DNA from: Adineta ricciae
Lineage: Eukaryota; Rotifera; Eurotatoria; Adinetida; Adinetidae
Reading direction: 5' to 3'
Assembly (NCBI GenBank): GCA_905250025.1
Contig: CAJNOJ010000360.1
Coordinates: 1 to 64,000 of the forward strand
DNA length: 64,000 bases
The notes under the pieces are model-generated. The model ran no database searches. It saw nothing but the letters and a program-made list of their open reading frames with translations, and had not been told where the DNA came from. Each line of letters opens with the position of its first letter. The stretch's first letter is position 1. A program made the position numbers and the translations under genes. Below are positions 19,665 to 30,982 of the stretch, in pieces.

Positions 19665-22397
19665 ATGAGTACGTTTCAAGATGCGTTCGACAACAAAGTT
19701 CGCCATCTCATGGATAAGATGGACCAAGCTCGATCATTGTTGCTGGAGAGCAATGAAAATTTTACTTTTCCCACTGTTGTGGTCGTCGGGGATCAATCCA
19801 GTGGTAAATCAACGTTATTGGAATCCTTGTCTTTGGTTGAACTTCCCAAAGGTTCAGGTATTGTTACTCGGTGCCCGCTGGTACTACGCTTGCGTGAATC
19901 CGATGAACGACGTGTGTATCGATTGTACGAGAACAACGGCAAGGAGTTATTGAACGAGAAAGATTTGAATATTCCACAGTACATCGAACAAGAAACCATC
20001 AAATTGGCTGGCGATAGCAAAAACATTGTTCAAGACATGATTGAATTACAAGTTGAAGATCCTCATGTACGAAATTTAACTGTCGTCGATCTACCTGGTA
20101 TAGCTCATACGGCCCTTGATGGTCAGCCGAAAGATATTCACGACCAAATTATTAAATTAATCCATCGTTTTATAAAGCCTGAAGAAAGTATTATTTTGTG
20201 CGTCTGGCCGGCGAATGTTGATATTGCAGTTGGTGAAGCTTTTGCATTAGCTCGCGAATTCGATCCATTGGGAAAACGAACGATTGGTGTTATAACGAAA
20301 ACGGATCTGGCTACCGATCGCAGTAAACTCAAACAGCAACTTTTAATGACTGGACGCGATGTTATTCATTTGAAATTGGGCTTTGTCGCTGTACGCAACC
20401 GTAGTGCAGATCAAAAGCTTTCTCTTACCGAGGCGCGTGAGCAAGAAAAAAAGTTTTTTCTTGAACACGAAGTATCGATGGTGGTCGATCCGAGCCATCT
20501 TGGTATAAACGCGCTTATCCACCGTTTATCGGATTTGTACTGTGAGCGGGTCAAACAAACTTTTCCAAAACTGAGAAAAGAAATTCAGGCAAGATTGGTT
20601 AACGTTGAAGAACAATTGACAAAGCTTCCACCTGAGTTCAAAACAAGCGCGGCTCGTGTTACTGCGTATAATGAACTAGTCGATGTCTATATCGAAAAGA
20701 TTTTAAAACCAAACATTCACACGACTGATTATGGTCAACATCGCAGTATGGTTAATCGATTGCATCGAAAATTTCTGGAATATCGAGACGTCATAAGAAA
20801 TCAAAGAAAAATGTTATACAAACCAGAGTATCGGGCAAAGGTAGAAGAACAAACATTGAACTATGCAGGTGAACAATTGCCAAATTTTGTAGCAAGTCCA
20901 GTTTTAAAACACTTCATCTGCAGTTTACTAGACGAATTATGGGATTATACAAGTAAACTAATAAACGACTGTTTCCGGATAATGGGCTCATTGTTAGCCG
21001 ATGGAGAGAAACGCGTTCGCGAAAAAGACGAGGATGTTTTATTGGTCAAACTAATGGGCTTGTTCCATAATGTAACCAGCACTTACTTGAATGAAAAAAA
21101 ACAAGAAGTTCATGATCAATTGAAAGCTTTGCTACAATTGGATCGAAACGATCCATATACAGTCAATACTTACTATATGGAAACTGTTGAGAAATATAAA
21201 GGAACGTTGACGCAAGGTACTACCGGACACTTTGTGTCAACGCCGGCAAGCAGTAGCATTAACATCGGCGATGATGACGATGAATTGGTATTCAATGCTA
21301 CGACAACTGATCAACAAGCAGTAAAACACTTGCTGATTAGTTTGTATTCATACTGGAAATTATTAACAAAGCGTTTTGTGGACTATGCAACACTAGCATT
21401 ACGTGCAGGATGTGTGTTTAATGTCTGCCCTGATATTCGCCATCGTCTACGACGAATTCCTGTAGAACGGCCGGATGCAGTTGATAAACATCTTTCTGAT
21501 GATGACTTTATTCGCAACAGACGAGAGCAATTGACTAAAACGAAAGAACGCTTGACAAAGATTCATGACATATTTTACCAAGATGATGATGATACATTCA
21601 TTGACAATGACAATGAGACAACTACAGATGCAACAGCGACAGAAAATACTTCGCCCAAGACTCCAACAACGAGTTCAACTACCCTCAAAGATACTAGTAA
21701 TGCGAACGCTTCATCGGAAAATGTTAAACCGACTGCGACAGTTGCTTCGGGTTTCCAATTTTCTCCACCTAAGCAATCCATTTCGTTATTCGCTGCTACT
21801 GCTGCTGTGCCATCCACCAGCATATTTGGTGTTGCTACTACATCGCCATCTTTCAGTTTCGGCAGTCCTCCAAAGTCGAAGAAAGGTAGTTAAATTGTAC
21901 GCTAAGCACTGACCGCGAAAAAGAATTTAGAATATTTTCAATGTCATAACTAGTTTTCTTGATTTTCTTTTTGGAAATTATGAAAAATATAATCTCCTAC
22001 AATCTATTCCTTAATAGAAAATCATGGAACCATCTATGCATTCGAAGCCGTTGCTGGAAACGACTTAATGAGAAATAGAAACCAGACTCTCATGACGATT
22101 AACACAAAACTATATAATATTTCGGCAATGAGCGTTTATCAGAACGAATCTATGGAGGTTGCATTTCTCAGTATGACGCTATTGTAGTATATAAATCTAG
22201 TTTTTTTGCAAAGGAACTACGCTACGAGGACTACAAGGCGCATCGCAAGTTTCCAGCTACAACTAGTGTGATGCCATCACCTTTCGGGTTTCAGACAGTG
22301 GTAAGCATTGCTACGTCATATATTTCGCACGTGCTCTGTGGTGACTTTATTCGTTCTTTAGCATTGTTTCAATGACAACAATTCACGAAAGTCATGA
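19665..22397 (+). CDS. Dynamin-family GTPase with Nup98-like FG/GLEBS tail, copy 2
   Basis: Exons 19665-21885, 22018-22157, 22214-22300 and 22362-22397 encode 827 residues (742 if intron 1 is retained). All GTPase motifs match copy 1. The FG-type tail is longer here, adding a VPSTSIFGVATT stretch, so FG content varies between copies. The three small 3' exons keep phase and splice sites. HGTIYAFEAVAG, INTKLYNISAM and SMEELRYEDYKAHRKFP are conserved while the introns have changed, which is evidence that these exons are translated. The terminal exon ends three codons later than in copy 1 because CGA replaces the TGA stop. Expected partner by homology is Rae1/Gle2; a role in pore defence or transport is inference only. 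Confidence 0.85.
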
Positions 22398-22716
22398 ATT
22401 TCTTCTTGAATAGACGAAAGTATAGAAAAATGTTATCAGTCAGCACACAGAAGAAAAACTGACATATTCATTTATCTTTTTGTCTGCTGCAAGGGTTGAC
22501 AGACAGCCATTCAGCGAAAAATACGTTGGAAAGAAAAACATTCCTTCGTTACGTCAGTGGGAAGATTGTTGCACACGCATGCAATTACTTTTTTTTATCC
22601 GTTCTCTTGTTGTTAAGATACGAAGATTGCGTTGTTTGTCGATAAAAAATAAGAAAGGTTGTGTAAAACTGACTATTTCGTTTGTTAAGCAAGAATTTAA
22701 AACGAGCACGTCAGCT
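22398..22716. other. Spacer between dynamin and ART-ARH, copy 2
   Basis: Counterpart of 12769-13096. The ART frame is open here back to 22480, but it has no conserved ATG before 22717. Confidence 0.45.
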
Positions 22717-25161
22717 ATGGAACGTTTTTTCGATGCAGAACATGAGCCTTTTCAACAACGTTCACTCCTTCCGGATTTAAATAACGATCAAATATTGTCA
22801 TTAGAACAAGCTTGTGATCTATTCAAAAGACCCATAAAAAAGATTGATTCGATGATTAAAAGTGCCAAGAAAAATTCGTCCAATGTGAAACATAATCTGA
22901 GCATCGATGAAGCTGCTGCTATTTATCTCTTTACTATGGAGCAAACTGAAGCGAAACATACTGTTTACAGTCAACTAAATCAAGCACTTCGCTCTGAGGA
23001 CAATATTCATTTAGAACCTTGGTATCACTATTTCAGACTCCTGTCCATGGCTTTAGAGAAACTACCACCAACTAAATGTGTAGTTTATCGTGGTGTTCGA
23101 ACCGATGTTTGGGAACAATACGAGCAAGAGCACGTTTATTGGCGAGGTTTTAGTAGTTGCTCGAAGACACAGAAAAGTATAGAGAAGCTACTCGGTAAAA
23201 AAGGTACACGTATTCTATTTGAAATCCATTGCAACAATGGAAAATCTATCGGTCAACTTTCCTGCCTCGATAAGAATGACGAAGTTATTCTGATGCCTAA
23301 TATTTACTTGAGAGTATTGAGGAGAATTAATCAACAAAACGGAGTACATGTTATTCGTTTGCAGGAAGAGTCAGATTCATATAATTCAGATAGTACGCCC
23401 ACTAAACAGCCATCGATGACGAATCAACCTCATAGTAAGTTGCTTTGTATGCATAATAAATTCATATGAATTTGTTCTAGCAGAAAAACAGTGCTCAGGA
23501 GTGCATTCTGCTGGTGCATTTCGCGCAGGTTAGTTATAAACAATATCATATGACATCACATGAACGCAACATATTACTAGAGCATCCATGGCTCGACCGC
23601 CAATTTCATTCTTCGAAAGGTAGTCGGTCTATCGTCAAGCCAGACGAACTTCAAGCTCGTATGGATAATCCTCCGGCAGATATTGATGGTGAAATCTACA
23701 ATCGTATTCGTGGATCCATTGTTGCAATGTCGTTGGGTGATGCTCTTGGTGCACATGTAGAGTTTAGGCCGCGAGAATTTCTTGTACAGAATCCAGTCAA
23801 ACACTTAAAAGGAGGAGGAACGTGGGGCCTAGAAAAAGGACAGGTAATGTGTATCATAACCAATAGAACTGATTGTGATTTCATATTCTACAACTGAATT
23901 TTAGTTCACTGATGATACATCGATGGCTTTGTGTTTAGCTTGTTCATTGATAGTTCGCCACGGTTTCGTCCCTTATGACCAATTAGTTCGTTATAAGTGG
24001 TGGTACAAAGATGGTTATATGTCATCAACAGGCGTGTGCTTTGATATAGGTGCTGCTACCCGACAATCAATAACTGAATTTGAACGGCGTCAAAAGAAAT
24101 TTGCAGTTGAGTATGGCATTTCTCCCGACGAACTAGATTTTCTCTCAGATCACGAGTTACTTGAAAAGTTTGATGTATACTGCAGTGAATACGGTGTGGC
24201 TGGTAATGGAGCCTTAATGCGCTTAGCACCTGTTCCTCTCTTCTTTTATAATTATCCAGAATATGCCGTTGAATTCTCGGGTAGAAGTGGGATGATTACT
24301 CATGGTGATCGAAAAGCTTATGATGCTTGTCGTTATTATGGCGCTCTAATCGTAGCTGCTCTTCAACGTGAATCCAAAGACGAATTACTTAGCGCGAATT
24401 TTTATAGAGAACACATCACATGGTTCAATAATATGCGCCTATGTGAGGAAATTGAGGAAATTATGCAAGGTTCATACAAGGGAAAAAGCGGATACGAAGA
24501 AGGAATCCGAGGCAAAGGATACATTGTCAACGCCCTAGAAGCTGCTCTGTGGGCCTTCTACAATGATAAGGGTTCGTTTAAAAAGGGTGCACTCGCTGCA
24601 GTGAACCTCGGCGATGATACAGATACAACCGCTGCGATCTATGGTCAACTGGCTGGTGCCTACTATGGCTTTCATGAACTACCAGAGAAGTGGACAAGCG
24701 AGGTGTACGCGAACAAATTTCTGAAGTGCGTGAGCAAGTGGATAACTTATGAAGGAAATAATTGGCGACCGGAACGACCGTTTGTGACAAGTTTGCGATC
24801 ACCGTTTTCTCAAGCGAATGATTTTGTAACAACACGTCGTTCAGAGAACGCTGATGCGGATGTCATGTCACATCCAACACCAGATACTGAAGTGCTAAGA
24901 GAACCTCCGAAAGCACCGCATAAGCCGAAAAGATCCCGTCGAACTTCAGAAGAAAAATCAAATAGAGATCTCGCACAGGAAAAAATTCTCGTATCAAATG
25001 ACGCATCAGAGAGTGTAACACCACGAAGATCCCATGGAAAGTCGCGTCCAGAAACGGGTCGTTCTAAATCCGTGCGTTGTTCTCAGTCAAGATCTTTATC
25101 ACAAATGAACAATGACAGACCTGTGAGTGCGTCAAAACCTAATAAATCCGGAGCAAAATGA
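22717..25161 (+). CDS. ART-ARH: ADP-ribosyltransferase fused to ADP-ribosylglycohydrolase, copy 2
   Basis: Exons 22717-23434, 23481-23528, 23581-23843 and 23905-25161 give 761 residues; every junction is in phase. The ART half carries VYRG, FSSC and NDEVILMP (R-S-E triad, first Glu of ExE replaced by Asn). The ARH half carries the DraG/ARH signature: IRGSIVAMSLGDALG, FTDDTSMAL (344-352, metal-binding Asp pair), GNGALMRLAP and [13 protein letters not shown] (578-590). A Ser/Arg-rich tail of about 100 residues ends the protein. Family knowledge: ART adds ADP-ribose from NAD and ARH removes it. One polypeptide with both would be a self-limiting writer-eraser. Alternative: two genes, ART ending at 23469 and ARH with its own start. 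The linker exon (48 bp) and shared splice phases in both copies favour fusion. Confidence 0.8.
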
Positions 25162-25793
25162 ACACTTCACATATTTTCTCTCCCCCTGAACTATTTAAAT
25201 CGCTGTTAATTTTTTACCACTATATCACGAATAAATCAGAACATATCCAAGTATAATAACTTGTTTCTGTGTAAAGGCGCGACTGATACAGTAACTAGAT
25301 CAAAACAAATAATGTAAACCACCTTCATATTAAGTAATGGGTGTGTGTTTCGTATTGAAACAAGCGTCGCTAACTTTGTTAACTCAGTCGCTATTCAATT
25401 AGAAAATATAGATGAGTCATTTAGCGAAGATATTCTCTTCCACAGATTTATTTCAAACAAGCTACCTGAGATGCATCAAGTTTTGCACTTTAATGGATGT
25501 CTTTTTAATCTACGTTTATAACTAGCAGTAGAATATATTAATTATCCTTCCCTACATGTCACTCTTCGAGAACGAGTATAATAAAGAAATTTATATGAAT
25601 TTTATACATCCGTTAAACACAATGTTTTCCAACAGAAAACATCATCCATCGCAACTCGATGAACACGGAGAGAGAAATTTGAGGTACCTTTTCATGTGGA
25701 AAAGAAAGGCAAATAGCTCAAAGCCGATTTCTGTGCACAAGAACGGCTTTTTCCCCAATAAAACCCATAATTTTCTCGTTCCATACGACACAA
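25162..25793. other. Intergenic spacer before the 7TM receptor, copy 2
   Basis: AT-rich with no supported gene. A frame at 25556-25972 overlaps the receptor start in another frame and looks like a shadow. The counterpart is 35248-35850. Confidence 0.45.
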
Positions 25794-26732
25794 ATGGCAT
25801 CATTAGCTACCATAATACCTATTTTCAGCATTACCAGTTACTTCGTAATCTTAATCTTCGGAACAGTTGGAAACATTCTAAACCTTACCACGTTACTATC
25901 CAAAGATTTCCGAACAAAACCATGTCTGTTTTACATGACATGTGCCTCGTCACTCGATTTATTCTTCAGTAATTTTGGTATTATACTTCGCTTTTCCACG
26001 GAACACTTTGGAAACAATTCGAGTCTAATCAATCGTGGTGTTTGCAAAGCACGTGCGTATTTTCTCGTTTGTCTGCCTGCAATGGCATCTACATGTATTC
26101 TATTAGCAACATTCGACCGGTGTATATCGACATCAGCAAATGCTCGCTGGCAACAACTTAGTTCAATTTGGTTTGCTAAACGTCTATTCATCATAACTAT
26201 GCTTTTTCTTTTGACTTCCAGTGTTTTTCATTTGATTATATTCGATATTCGAAACGGTGTATGCGCACCGTCATCTAGTTTCGAGACGATTTTAGTCGCG
26301 GTTTATGGCAATATCTTTGCTTTTCTTATTCCTAATGGTGGAGTATTGTTTTTTGGTAGTTATACATGGATTAATTTGAGACAATTAAGAAGTCGAGTCG
26401 ATCCAGTTTGTGTCTTAAATACACAATCACGATCTGCTCGACGAATGGATCGACAATTGTTCCGTTTAACATTTGCACATGCATTATTTTCGACTGTGCT
26501 GACTCTACAACGAGGTTTTACATATACATACACTGTAATTACTAGTTCGGCACAGAAGAGCGTTGAACGACAACAAATCGAATATCTTATTCTGCAAATA
26601 AGCGTTATTTTATATTATATGAACTTTGGTGTAGCTTTCTATGTGAATTACGCTTTCAGTAAGATGTTTCGAAAAAAAGTACACAGATCTGTTCGTTTAT
26701 TTATGAAGAGATGCTTAAATATCCACGAATAA
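25794..26732 (+). CDS. Rhodopsin-like 7TM receptor (rotifer type), haplotype II
   Basis: Single exon of 312 residues. Seven hydrophobic segments are visible, beginning ITSYFVILIFGTVGNILNL with the GN of TM1. TM3 ends in FDRC where most class A receptors have DRY. Cysteines before TM3 and in the second outer loop can form the usual disulphide. The third inner loop is short and basic (SARRMDRQ). TM7 lacks a clear NPxxY and reads NFGVAFYVNYAF, and a basic cytoplasmic tail follows. It sits at the plasma membrane and the ligand is unknown. It belongs to the expanded, divergent peptide-receptor-like group typical of rotifers. The allelic partner is at 35851. Confidence 0.85.
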   Translation: MASLATIIPIFSITSYFVILIFGTVGNILNLTTLLSKDFRTKPCLFYMTCASSLDLFFSNFGIILRFSTEHFGNNSSLINRGVCKARAYFLVCLPAMASTCILLATFDRCISTSANARWQQLSSIWFAKRLFIITMLFLLTSSVFHLIIFDIRNGVCAPSSSFETILVAVYGNIFAFLIPNGGVLFFGSYTWINLRQLRSRVDPVCVLNTQSRSARRMDRQLFRLTFAHALFSTVLTLQRGFTYTYTVITSSAQKSVERQQIEYLILQISVILYYMNFGVAFYVNYAFSKMFRKKVHRSVRLFMKRCLNIHE

Positions 26733-27680
26733 ATAAAAACCATCTGAGAAATTTCTACTTCTATAGATTAAAAAAAAACTGTTTTCATCTCTGCTTGTTT
26801 GGAAGACAACCTCTGTAATAAAGAGTGAGGACCAAGGCGTGAAAATAGTTGCAAGACGATAAATATTCGGCATAACGCCGAAAACTGATCTGACTGTCGG
26901 ATTACAACTTTGATCGTCAGGGCGATGGTAAAACAGAACATTTTCATGCTGATTTGATTTCTGTTTTTCATTAACGTCATTCTGACAAGTTTAGGTAAGT
27001 GAGAGAAAAGTCGTTACTACCAAGACGATAAATAACACACTCATTGAAACTGCTCTCTTTCCTCAATAGCAAACGAGTAGATTATTCTCTACCATGAAGT
27101 ATTTTACCTGCGATTGAGTATCTCTATCAATGGCAAAACAAAAAAATACCACTATTGTCGTCTATTTCTACATAGCGTTAGTGAAGTATGTTAAGCCCAT
27201 ATAGATCGTGGTTCTCTTTGATCCTGTGACAGTATGATTCGACTGCCTTTTTGCCGTGCTTACTTTCGAAACGCATTTTCATTGGACCTTTCCTTGTTAT
27301 GTATACATTCTAATGTGAAGTAGAACACTTGTGTTATGAATGATTACTGCTCGGTAAACAGAAAGTAAACTTTATGCCTCGCTGGCGATTGAATAGTGCG
27401 TCGTTTCGGCATATACTTGTCATGCCATTTGTACCTGATATACATACACATAGTCCCATAAGTAGAATCACAAGAAAATACAATACGGAGTTCATGTTTT
27501 TTCTAAAAATTTCGTTGTAATCATCTATGCAACATGCTATCTAATAACGTACCTTTTACTTGTGTGCTCTGACCAAAATCAAAAGTAATTTCACCCTCAA
27601 CTTTCACAAGATCAGTATAATTCTTCTCTCATCAGACAAACAACTTTGTTTCTCCGTGTGAATACAATTCACTTTCATTC
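26733..27680. other. Spacer between 7TM receptor and NADAR, haplotype II
   Basis: Holds a copy of the dispersed ~200-bp repeat (about 26845-27050). No gene is recognised; the small frame at 26768-26980 is inside the repeat. Confidence 0.5.
26845..27050. repeat. Dispersed ~200-bp repeat, copy a
   Basis: Shares GACGATAAATATTCG, CTGAAAACTGATCTGACTG-type and AAAAGTCGTTACTACCAAGA motifs with 31352-31560, 36895-37100 and 39630-39780. Two copies lie in each haplotype, so it is dispersed and not just allelic. Confidence 0.7.
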
Positions 27681-28390
27681 ATGACATCTAATGGCAAACA
27701 GTCGAAATCTGCACTGACACAGGTTGAAATTGAACTCACTATCGTGTCCGTTCGTATTTCTCCAATCATGATCCTGATAGATTTTATTTCTTCTACGCGA
27801 CTGAAAAACCATTCAGCAATTTTCATCCCTGTTCAATCACCGATGGAAATCTCAAGTTTCATTCAAGTGGACAATATATGACGTTCCAGAAAGCGAGTAA
27901 ATACTTATTCTACTAATCAATGAAAACCAGTCTTACCATCATTCAATTTCAGGAGTGTTTAACGCTGAAAATATGGCTCGAAAAATCCTCAGAGCTGAAA
28001 CACCTGGCAAGTGTAAAGTATTATAGGACGTGCAGTGAAAAACTTCGATCAACAAATCTGGCACGAAGATCGTACGCGAATTGTTTCTGATGCAATCTAC
28101 TTCAAAGTAAGATTGCCGTTCACGGAAGGATAAAACTCAGTAGAATTTGTGTTTTAGTTTACACAAAATAAACAATTGAAACGAGCACTGTTGACATATC
28201 GCCATTGCTTGTTTGTAGAAGCAGCAGCAAACGATTGTATTTGGGTTGTTATGGTTTACGTGAGACAGATCCATTAATAAGAACACGTGCTAGTTGGCGA
28301 GGACTTAATCTTTTAGGTTATATATTCTTACTGATATTGTACATCGAATCTATGAGGAGGACAACATATCGTCGACGCACTTATGAATAG
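27681..28390 (+). pseudogene. NADAR-family gene, frameshifted, haplotype II
   Basis: Exon-like segments 27681-27896, 27953-28106 and 28158-28390 align with 37732-38438. NADAR features are visible when the frames are followed: RFYF, PFSNFHP, HSSGQYM (normally SEQYM), QKA, a LGRAV-type stretch, and SWRGLNLLG at the end. NADAR proteins are N-glycosidases acting on ADP-ribose conjugates, including on guanine. There are three lesions: a 1-base loss near 27740, a 2-base gain near 28022 that brings in TAG, and a 2-base gain near 28243. The conserved Glu is also Gly. It cannot give a normal product. Confidence 0.8.
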
Positions 28391-28504
28391 ATTAACTACT
28401 TAATGAAAAAGAATAAACGTTATCATAGTTTGGTTTTTTCCAACTTCACTCGTTTCTCTCTGATAATTTTGTAAGAGATATGACTCATGACAGAAACAGT
28501 AAGT

Positions 28505-29479
28505 TTAAAACTGTTTTATTGATTCATGCAAAAAATATATGTACGGATGAATCCTAATGTTTAAAATATGATTGTACCATTCGAGAAGGCGAGTCAAGAA
28601 AAGACTACACCATTGAGCCGTTTGATAAAATTCGAACTTAACTAACAACCAAAAAAACCATTGTACAGGTTTCGTAATAACATGCATCACACTATGAGAA
28701 TATGTTCCATAACACGAAGCTATTAGATCGTTGACCACAACAGTGCCTTCAAGAGTGAGAATTGTATATACACTCTCATTTATCATGGTATGTCTTTCAA
28801 TTCGAATAATTTGATCAAGGATTATGTTGAATGAAGATGAAATAAAAACGTAATCTCCAATGGTAGCTTCTGATGCTTTAATATATGTATTGTCTGTTTC
28901 ATATTGTTTGCGTACGCGCAAGAAATGCGCGGGTGTAAGACGGAGAACAGTAGTTGTTGTGTATAAATTGATCAAGTCAATGATTGGCACATGAAGATGG
29001 GTGAGAATTGCCAATACCGAACTCGATTTTATACGATCACGATCAGACACGAGTACTCTATCTCCAATATGTATACGAGATATTGAACGATAACTACCGT
29101 CTTCAAGTGTAACATTGGTGTTTTTCGAAAAACACTTGCATGAATCTGAAATATTTACAATGCATCTTTTTTAGATAGAGGTTGTTTATAGTACAAATTT
29201 ACCACAACAAGTACAATGTGTAGTTGCTGTTGTTGTACTGGTGGTGGTGGTGGTTGTCGTCGTCGTTGTTGTCGTTGTGGTAGTGGTGGTGGTTGTTGTT
29301 GTTGTTGTTGTTGTAACAACAGGTTTATCCTCACATGGAGATAATATAACAAACTTAATCATGACACTGAGAACGACAACGAAAATCGTGAGAAATAATA
29401 GTATACATATCGTGATTTTTGGCCATCTAATTGGTTGATGATGGCATTGAAAATTCATGTTAGCCTCTGCGACTCTCAT
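28505..29479 (-). CDS. Membrane-anchored Hint (hedgehog-type autoprocessing) protein, haplotype II
   Basis: Exons 29479-29203 and 29145-28505 (57-bp intron, phase 1) give 305 residues. A short cytoplasmic N-terminus precedes one membrane segment (ITICILLFLTIFVVVLSVMI), then a run of more than 25 Thr, then CTCC and the Hint domain. Hedgehog-Hint marks are present: CFSKNTNVTLEDG opening with Cys97, LTPAHFL (Thr163, His166) and VVNDLIASCYGTYSH (Cys237). The residue before the putative nucleophile Cys is Lys, where hedgehogs have Gly. No hedgehog signalling domain is present. Expected chemistry is self-cleavage, perhaps with sterol or water attack, releasing or capping the stalk; this is inference. 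The C-terminus has a further hydrophobic stretch. The second copy is only its 3' part (38559). Confidence 0.8.
29240..29330 (-). repeat. Poly-threonine codon repeat (ACN)n
   Basis: Imperfect trinucleotide tract encoding more than 25 consecutive Thr in the Hint protein stalk. Mixed ACC/ACG/ACA codons suggest selection for Thr as well as slippage. Confidence 0.85.
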
Positions 29480-29611
29480 TTTTTATTACACTGCGTCGCT
29501 TCTAAGAGATATTTACCAGGTAAGACAAAGGTTTCTATTCAAATATACTATCTGTATTTTTATGATAGGTCCTTATCAGTTTTGTATTCATTACATACTT
29601 CACATGATAAG

Positions 29612-29614
<3 letters not shown>

Positions 29615-29645
<31 letters not shown>
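29615..29645. repeat. AT dinucleotide microsatellite
   Basis: Uninterrupted TA/AT run between the divergent Hint and U-box genes. Haplotype I is missing in the assembly from here to about 30770. Confidence 0.9.
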
Positions 29646-29647
<2 letters not shown>

Positions 29648-29719
29648 GATTGAAGCATAGTCATGAAATTGAATGTAAAAAAAAAGTAACTAAAAGACGA
29701 TTACTTATTTGTATTCAAT

Positions 29720-30766
29720 ATGTTTAGTAACTGTGGAAGATGGGTGAAGAATTTATATGAGAAGGCGTTCGATTTTGGATACAGTAACAATGATGACTAT
29801 TGGTAAGCTGATATACGACTCATTGTCATTTCCATTAAACTATATCGACTCTGTAGCTGTGCCAGGTATCCCTTGTCACATCCAAATATTTCCCATCAAG
29901 TAAGTTTATTTTTGCATATGAAGAGTCCACGAAAAATTAGTTTTATCCCGGTGTATTTTATATTTAATCTATAAAATCCTTTAGGCCCTTTACTCCCTTT
30001 AATCCAGCGAACCCTCGCCCTCATCTACACCTTTCACTCAGACCCTCACCCACACCCTCACACCCTCACCCTCACCCACACCCACCCTCATTCTCACACT
30101 CTAAGACGACTAAAAGGACTAAAAAACTTCATAAATTATATATAAAGTTACACTAGGATAAAAATAATTTTTCGTGGACCTATGTTGCATATTTACATTT
30201 CTCTGTGCGTACACACCTTGATTTCGTTTTTAGTCCTCCAGGATCTCTACAATTTCAAGAGAATCGAACCAAGTTTTAGCGATACCCTGTGAGTTCTGCA
30301 ATGTTTTATGGGATTCTAATCTGTTATATTTGCATCAAGTAAAAAACCTTATAAAACAGATGTATAACTTGTAATAAGACTTTTTTTCTAGGCGCAATGC
30401 CCACAAAATCCTGCAAATTCACCTAGACCATCGGCTCCCATTGGTTCTCATCGAGCGTCTAGAAGTACTCGAGATTCTTCTCCTTCTCGTTTCACCAATA
30501 TGAACGTTCCTAGTTCGATTTCTTCTCGCACTAATCATTTAGATCCTCCACGATGTCCTATCACGCAAGAACCTTTTACTGATCCAGTTCTCGCTGAAGA
30601 CGGCCATACGTATGAAAGAGAAGCAATTGAACGATGGATAAGAGAAAATGGCACTAGCCCAATCACACGACTGCCTATAAGTATTGATGGACTTCGTCCT
30701 AATCTGGCAATTAGGCAAATAAATGAGGAAATGCGCAATAGAGATGCTCGGACAAATCGTCAATGA
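29720..30766 (+). CDS. U-box E3 ubiquitin-ligase-like protein
   Basis: The last exon encodes a clear U-box: DPPRCPITQEPFTDPVLAED, HTYEREAIERWI, SPITRLPI. The fold is that of a RING without zinc and would recruit E2 enzymes. A frame-consistent model is exons 29720-29802, 29857-29899, 30242-30288 and 30427-30766 (170 residues); the U-box occupies about residues 95-165. An alternative acceptor at 30394 is possible. No substrate-binding repeats (ARM, WD40) follow, so the protein is unusually short. The third intron (29900-30241) holds a MITE-like element. The U-box is certain; the upstream exons are moderate. No haplotype I copy is present because of the gap at 38796. Confidence 0.75.
29925..30179. 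mobile_element. MITE-like element in the U-box intron
   Basis: 255 bp bounded by GTCCACGAAAAATTA at the left and its reverse complement at the right. The inverted similarity extends about 60 bp inward at roughly 85 per cent. The middle (about 30009-30100) is made of ACCCTCACCC/CCCACA units. No open frame. Target-site duplication is not clear. It is likely a non-autonomous DNA transposon carrying a minisatellite core. Confidence 0.6.
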
Positions 30767-30982
30767 TTCAGCAGCACATAGTAATCGGTGATAAATGTCA
30801 AACCATCACATAGTTTGAATAAAAATTATTCTTATGTATTTATTAAGCAACTTTCCGAGTAAAATCAAAGTATATAGAAAAAAATATATAAGCATCTATC
30901 TTGCAGTTACATATGACAGCAAACTTAGTCGGCCGTCTGATGTAATCCCATCCATAATCAGCGAAATTTCTAACTTGAAAAG

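Noticed and set aside
21565..21912. 115-codon frame in the dynamin tail
   Set aside because: Alternative frame of low-complexity coding sequence; absent as such in copy 1.
5097..23740. True tandem duplication of the CipC-to-ART block
   Set aside because: The junction is a single N, the other overlaps follow the same pattern, and the 81-bp Q/U identity shows haplotype interleaving.
25556..25972. 138-codon frame overlapping the 7TM receptor start
   Set aside because: Not conserved as a frame in the second copy, where stops interrupt it.
29241..29438. Poly-Val frame opposite the Thr tract
   Set aside because: Shadow of the (ACN)n repeat in the Hint gene on the other strand.
30009..30102. Internal telomere array
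   Set aside because: Units are too mixed (CCCTCA and CCCACA) and sit inside an inverted-repeat element.
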